This document shows, in pieces, positions 7,949 to 10,946 of a DNA stretch of 10,946 nucleotides. Positions within the stretch are counted from its first letter, which is position 1. Each line of letters begins with the position of its first letter. The position numbers and the translations under genes are program-made. This DNA is from Bacteroidales bacterium (GTDB lineage: Bacteria > Bacteroidota > Bacteroidia > Bacteroidales > VadinHA17). The notes beneath the pieces were generated by a model. The model was not told the DNA's origin and did not search any database. It saw nothing but the letters and a program-made list of their open reading frames with translations. The stretch is from positions 1 through 10,946 of the forward strand of contig JALOMK010000032.1 in NCBI GenBank assembly GCA_025455505.1, read 5' to 3'.

Positions 7949-8923
7949 ATGTATACACAGTCAGAGCTTAAACAACTGGTCGACAAGGCTATAGGCAATC
8001 TTACCTATAATGGTGAGGCTGCAAGGCTCATTGATCCTGTGAGGTATGTTCTCTCGATCGGGGGAAAAAGGATCCGCCCGGTGCTTGCACTTATGGCATG
8101 CAACCTTTTCAGCGATACAATCGACGATGCAGTAATGCCTGCCGTTGGAATTGAAGTATTCCATAATTTCACGCTTGTCCATGATGATATTATGGACCAG
8201 GCACCAGTGCGCAGGAACTATCCGACTGTTCACACAAAATGGAATCTTAACCAGGCAGTGCTTTCAGGCGATGTAATGGCTTTCATCGCAAACGACTGTT
8301 TCCTGCAGGCTCCCCCGGCCCAGCTTGTTGAAATGTTCAGGACATTCAACCGTACAGCCATCGAGGTCTGCGTGGGCCAGCAGCTGGATATTGATTTCGA
8401 GACTGCAAAAATAATATCACAGGCAGAGTATATCAGGATGATAGAGCTGAAAACTGCAGTTCTTCTTGCAGCGGCTGCAAAAATAGGCGGAATTGCAGGC
8501 GGGGCAGCAGCGAAAGATGCCCAGCTTCTCTATGAATTCGGAAGAAATCTCGGGCTGGGTTTCCAGATCCAGGACGATATCCTCGATACTTTTGGCGACA
8601 CAAAGGTTTTCGGAAAAGCAACAGGCGGCGACATCGTGTCGAACAAGAAAACCTTCCTTCTCGTAAAGGCAATGGAACTGGCGCCGGCAAAGACAAGAAA
8701 GAAACTTCAGGAACTGGCGGACCTGAAGGAATTTGATCCGGAGGAGAAGGTAAAAGCAGTGATGAATGTTTATGAGCAACTAAAGGTAAAGTCAGTAACA
8801 GAAAGTATAGCAAACGATTATATTAACATAGCATTTGGTAAACTTGATAAGGTGAGCGCTAACAGGAAGAGAAAGGGAGAGATTACCGGTCTTGCTGAAT
8901 CGCTTATCGGGAGAGTAAAATGA
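7949..8923 (+). CDS. Trans-isoprenyl diphosphate synthase, probably short-chain (FPP/GGPP type)
   Basis: These Mg2+-dependent cytosolic enzymes add isopentenyl diphosphate units head-to-tail to an allylic primer, feeding quinone side chains, cell-wall lipid carriers or carotenoids. The 324-residue protein has GGKRIRP (38-44), the first Asp-rich motif DDIMD (79-83) followed by an RR pair, and the second motif DDILD (209-213) preceded by FQIQ. The residue five positions before the first motif is Phe74, a bulky group that in this family usually stops growth at C15-C20; long-chain synthases such as IspB have a small residue there. The first motif lacks the two-residue insertion of IspA-type bacterial enzymes. 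It lies 18 bp after atpG and 33 bp before atpD in the same direction, so it is probably cotranscribed with the ATP synthase. The chain length is inference, so no symbol is given. Confidence 0.93.
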   Translation: MYTQSELKQLVDKAIGNLTYNGEAARLIDPVRYVLSIGGKRIRPVLALMACNLFSDTIDDAVMPAVGIEVFHNFTLVHDDIMDQAPVRRNYPTVHTKWNLNQAVLSGDVMAFIANDCFLQAPPAQLVEMFRTFNRTAIEVCVGQQLDIDFETAKIISQAEYIRMIELKTAVLLAAAAKIGGIAGGAAAKDAQLLYEFGRNLGLGFQIQDDILDTFGDTKVFGKATGGDIVSNKKTFLLVKAMELAPAKTRKKLQELADLKEFDPEEKVKAVMNVYEQLKVKSVTESIANDYINIAFGKLDKVSANRKRKGEITGLAESLIGRVK

Positions 8924-8941
8924 ATTTTGTAGAAACCATAA

Positions 8942-10465
<1,524 letters not shown>

Positions 10466-10476
10466 CTGATAAGTAA

Positions 10477-10722
10477 ATGAAGATCGAGATTATCACCCCC
10501 GACAAAAAGATCTTTGAAGGGGAGGTAAAATCAGTAAGAGTTCCGGGGAAAAAGGGCTCCTTCCAGGTGCTGAAGGACCATGCTCCGATAGTATCGACCC
10601 TGGAGAACGGCCCGGTGATCATGCACGACATGGAAGGCCGCGAAAGCAGGTATGAAATAAACGGAGGTGTGATAGAAGTGAAGGCGAACAGGATAATCCT
10701 TCTCGCAGATTCAGTAAGCTAA
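10477..10722 (+). CDS. atpC: ATP synthase subunit epsilon (AtpC), short form
   Basis: Epsilon binds gamma and the c-ring at the foot of the rotor. This 81-residue protein is only the N-terminal beta-sandwich: IEIITPDKKIFEGEVKSVRVPGKKG, then FQVLKDHAPIVSTL and the final strands with YEINGGVIEVKANRIILLAD. It ends right after the sandwich and lacks the two C-terminal helices (about 45-50 residues) that inhibit ATP hydrolysis in E. coli and Bacillus. Short epsilons of this size are known in Bacteroidota, and the stop codon is followed within 10 bp by the next gene, so truncation by frameshift is unlikely. It lies 11 bp after atpD. Hydrolysis control must come from elsewhere or from MgADP inhibition. 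Confidence 0.94.
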   Translation: MKIEIITPDKKIFEGEVKSVRVPGKKGSFQVLKDHAPIVSTLENGPVIMHDMEGRESRYEINGGVIEVKANRIILLADSVS

Positions 10723-10732
10723 TATCCCTGCA

Positions 10733-10946
10733 ATGAAGCCTGAAGAGTTCCGCAGACAGGCACATGAGCTTGTAGACTGGATGGCTTCATACATGGAGAA
10801 TGTTGAAAGCTTTCCCGTTAAATCACAGTCAGCCCCAGGAGAAATATTTAAAATGCTCCCGGGCGGCCCTCCCTCAGATCCTGAGCCCTTCGGCTCCTTA
10901 ATGAGAGATTTCAGTGACATTATAATGCCGGGGATCACCCACTGGC
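10733..10946 (+). CDS. PLP-dependent group II (aromatic amino acid type) decarboxylase, N-terminal part
   Basis: The first 71 codons of a gene that runs off the right edge. The translation begins MKPEEFRRQAHELVDWMASY, continues with ENVESFPVKSQSAPGEI, and ends with MRDFSDIIMPGITHW. The FRRQAHELVDW start and the PGITHW motif match the N-terminal helical arm of group II pyridoxal-phosphate decarboxylases (aromatic-L-amino-acid, tyrosine and related decarboxylases). The lysine that binds PLP and the substrate-selecting residues lie outside the window, so substrate cannot be told. The ATG is 10 bp after atpC in the same direction, so it may be expressed from the end of the ATP synthase transcript. 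Related families (glutamate decarboxylase-like) are less likely given the N-terminal motif. Confidence 0.82.
   Translation, partial: MKPEEFRRQAHELVDWMASYMENVESFPVKSQSAPGEIFKMLPGGPPSDPEPFGSLMRDFSDIIMPGITHW

Overview
The window is a tightly packed, all-plus-strand housekeeping region from a bacterium that looks like a member of the Bacteroidota, probably Bacteroidales or a related order. The pointers are: an ATP synthase operon led by a bactofilin gene, an AtpZ gene and a small 4-helix membrane gene; an AtpB with a signal peptide and a long extracytoplasmic N-terminal domain; a beta subunit with the roughly 30-residue insertion after the catalytic Glu loop that is typical of this phylum; an 81-residue epsilon subunit without the C-terminal helices; and near absence of Shine-Dalgarno sequences. 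The assignment is by recognition of families and gene order, not by a database search.

Layout. Positions 1-1878 hold the end of plsX (5' part outside the window) and a complete fabH, the fatty acid/phospholipid initiation pair. A 68-bp gap (1879-1946) carries a possible Bacteroidota-type -7 promoter box. From 1947 a continuous gene train begins: bactofilin, atpZ, an AtpI-like 4-helix membrane protein, atpB (a), atpE (c), atpF (b), atpH (delta), atpA (alpha), atpG (gamma), a trans-isoprenyl diphosphate synthase, atpD (beta), atpC (epsilon), and the first 71 codons of a PLP-dependent group II (aromatic amino acid) decarboxylase that runs off the right end. All eight F1Fo subunits are present with their key residues intact, so this is a functional-looking, H+-type ATP synthase.

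How it fits together. Gaps inside the train are mostly 10-35 bp, with two overlaps (bactofilin/atpZ 53 bp, atpZ/4-helix gene 4 bp), so one transcript is plausible from about 1915 rightwards. The largest internal gap (82 bp, 4239-4320) lies between atpE and atpF and contains a perfect 9-bp stem-loop, placed where it could set the high c-subunit stoichiometry. The prenyl synthase sits between atpG and atpD, separating the beta and epsilon genes from the rest of F1.

Nothing in the window is clearly a new system. The observations most worth a second look are the prenyl synthase inside the atp operon, the stem-loop after atpE, the uncharacterised AtpI-position membrane protein and the bactofilin/AtpZ overlap. 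No tRNA, rRNA, CRISPR array, insertion sequence or recognisable gene on the minus strand was seen.
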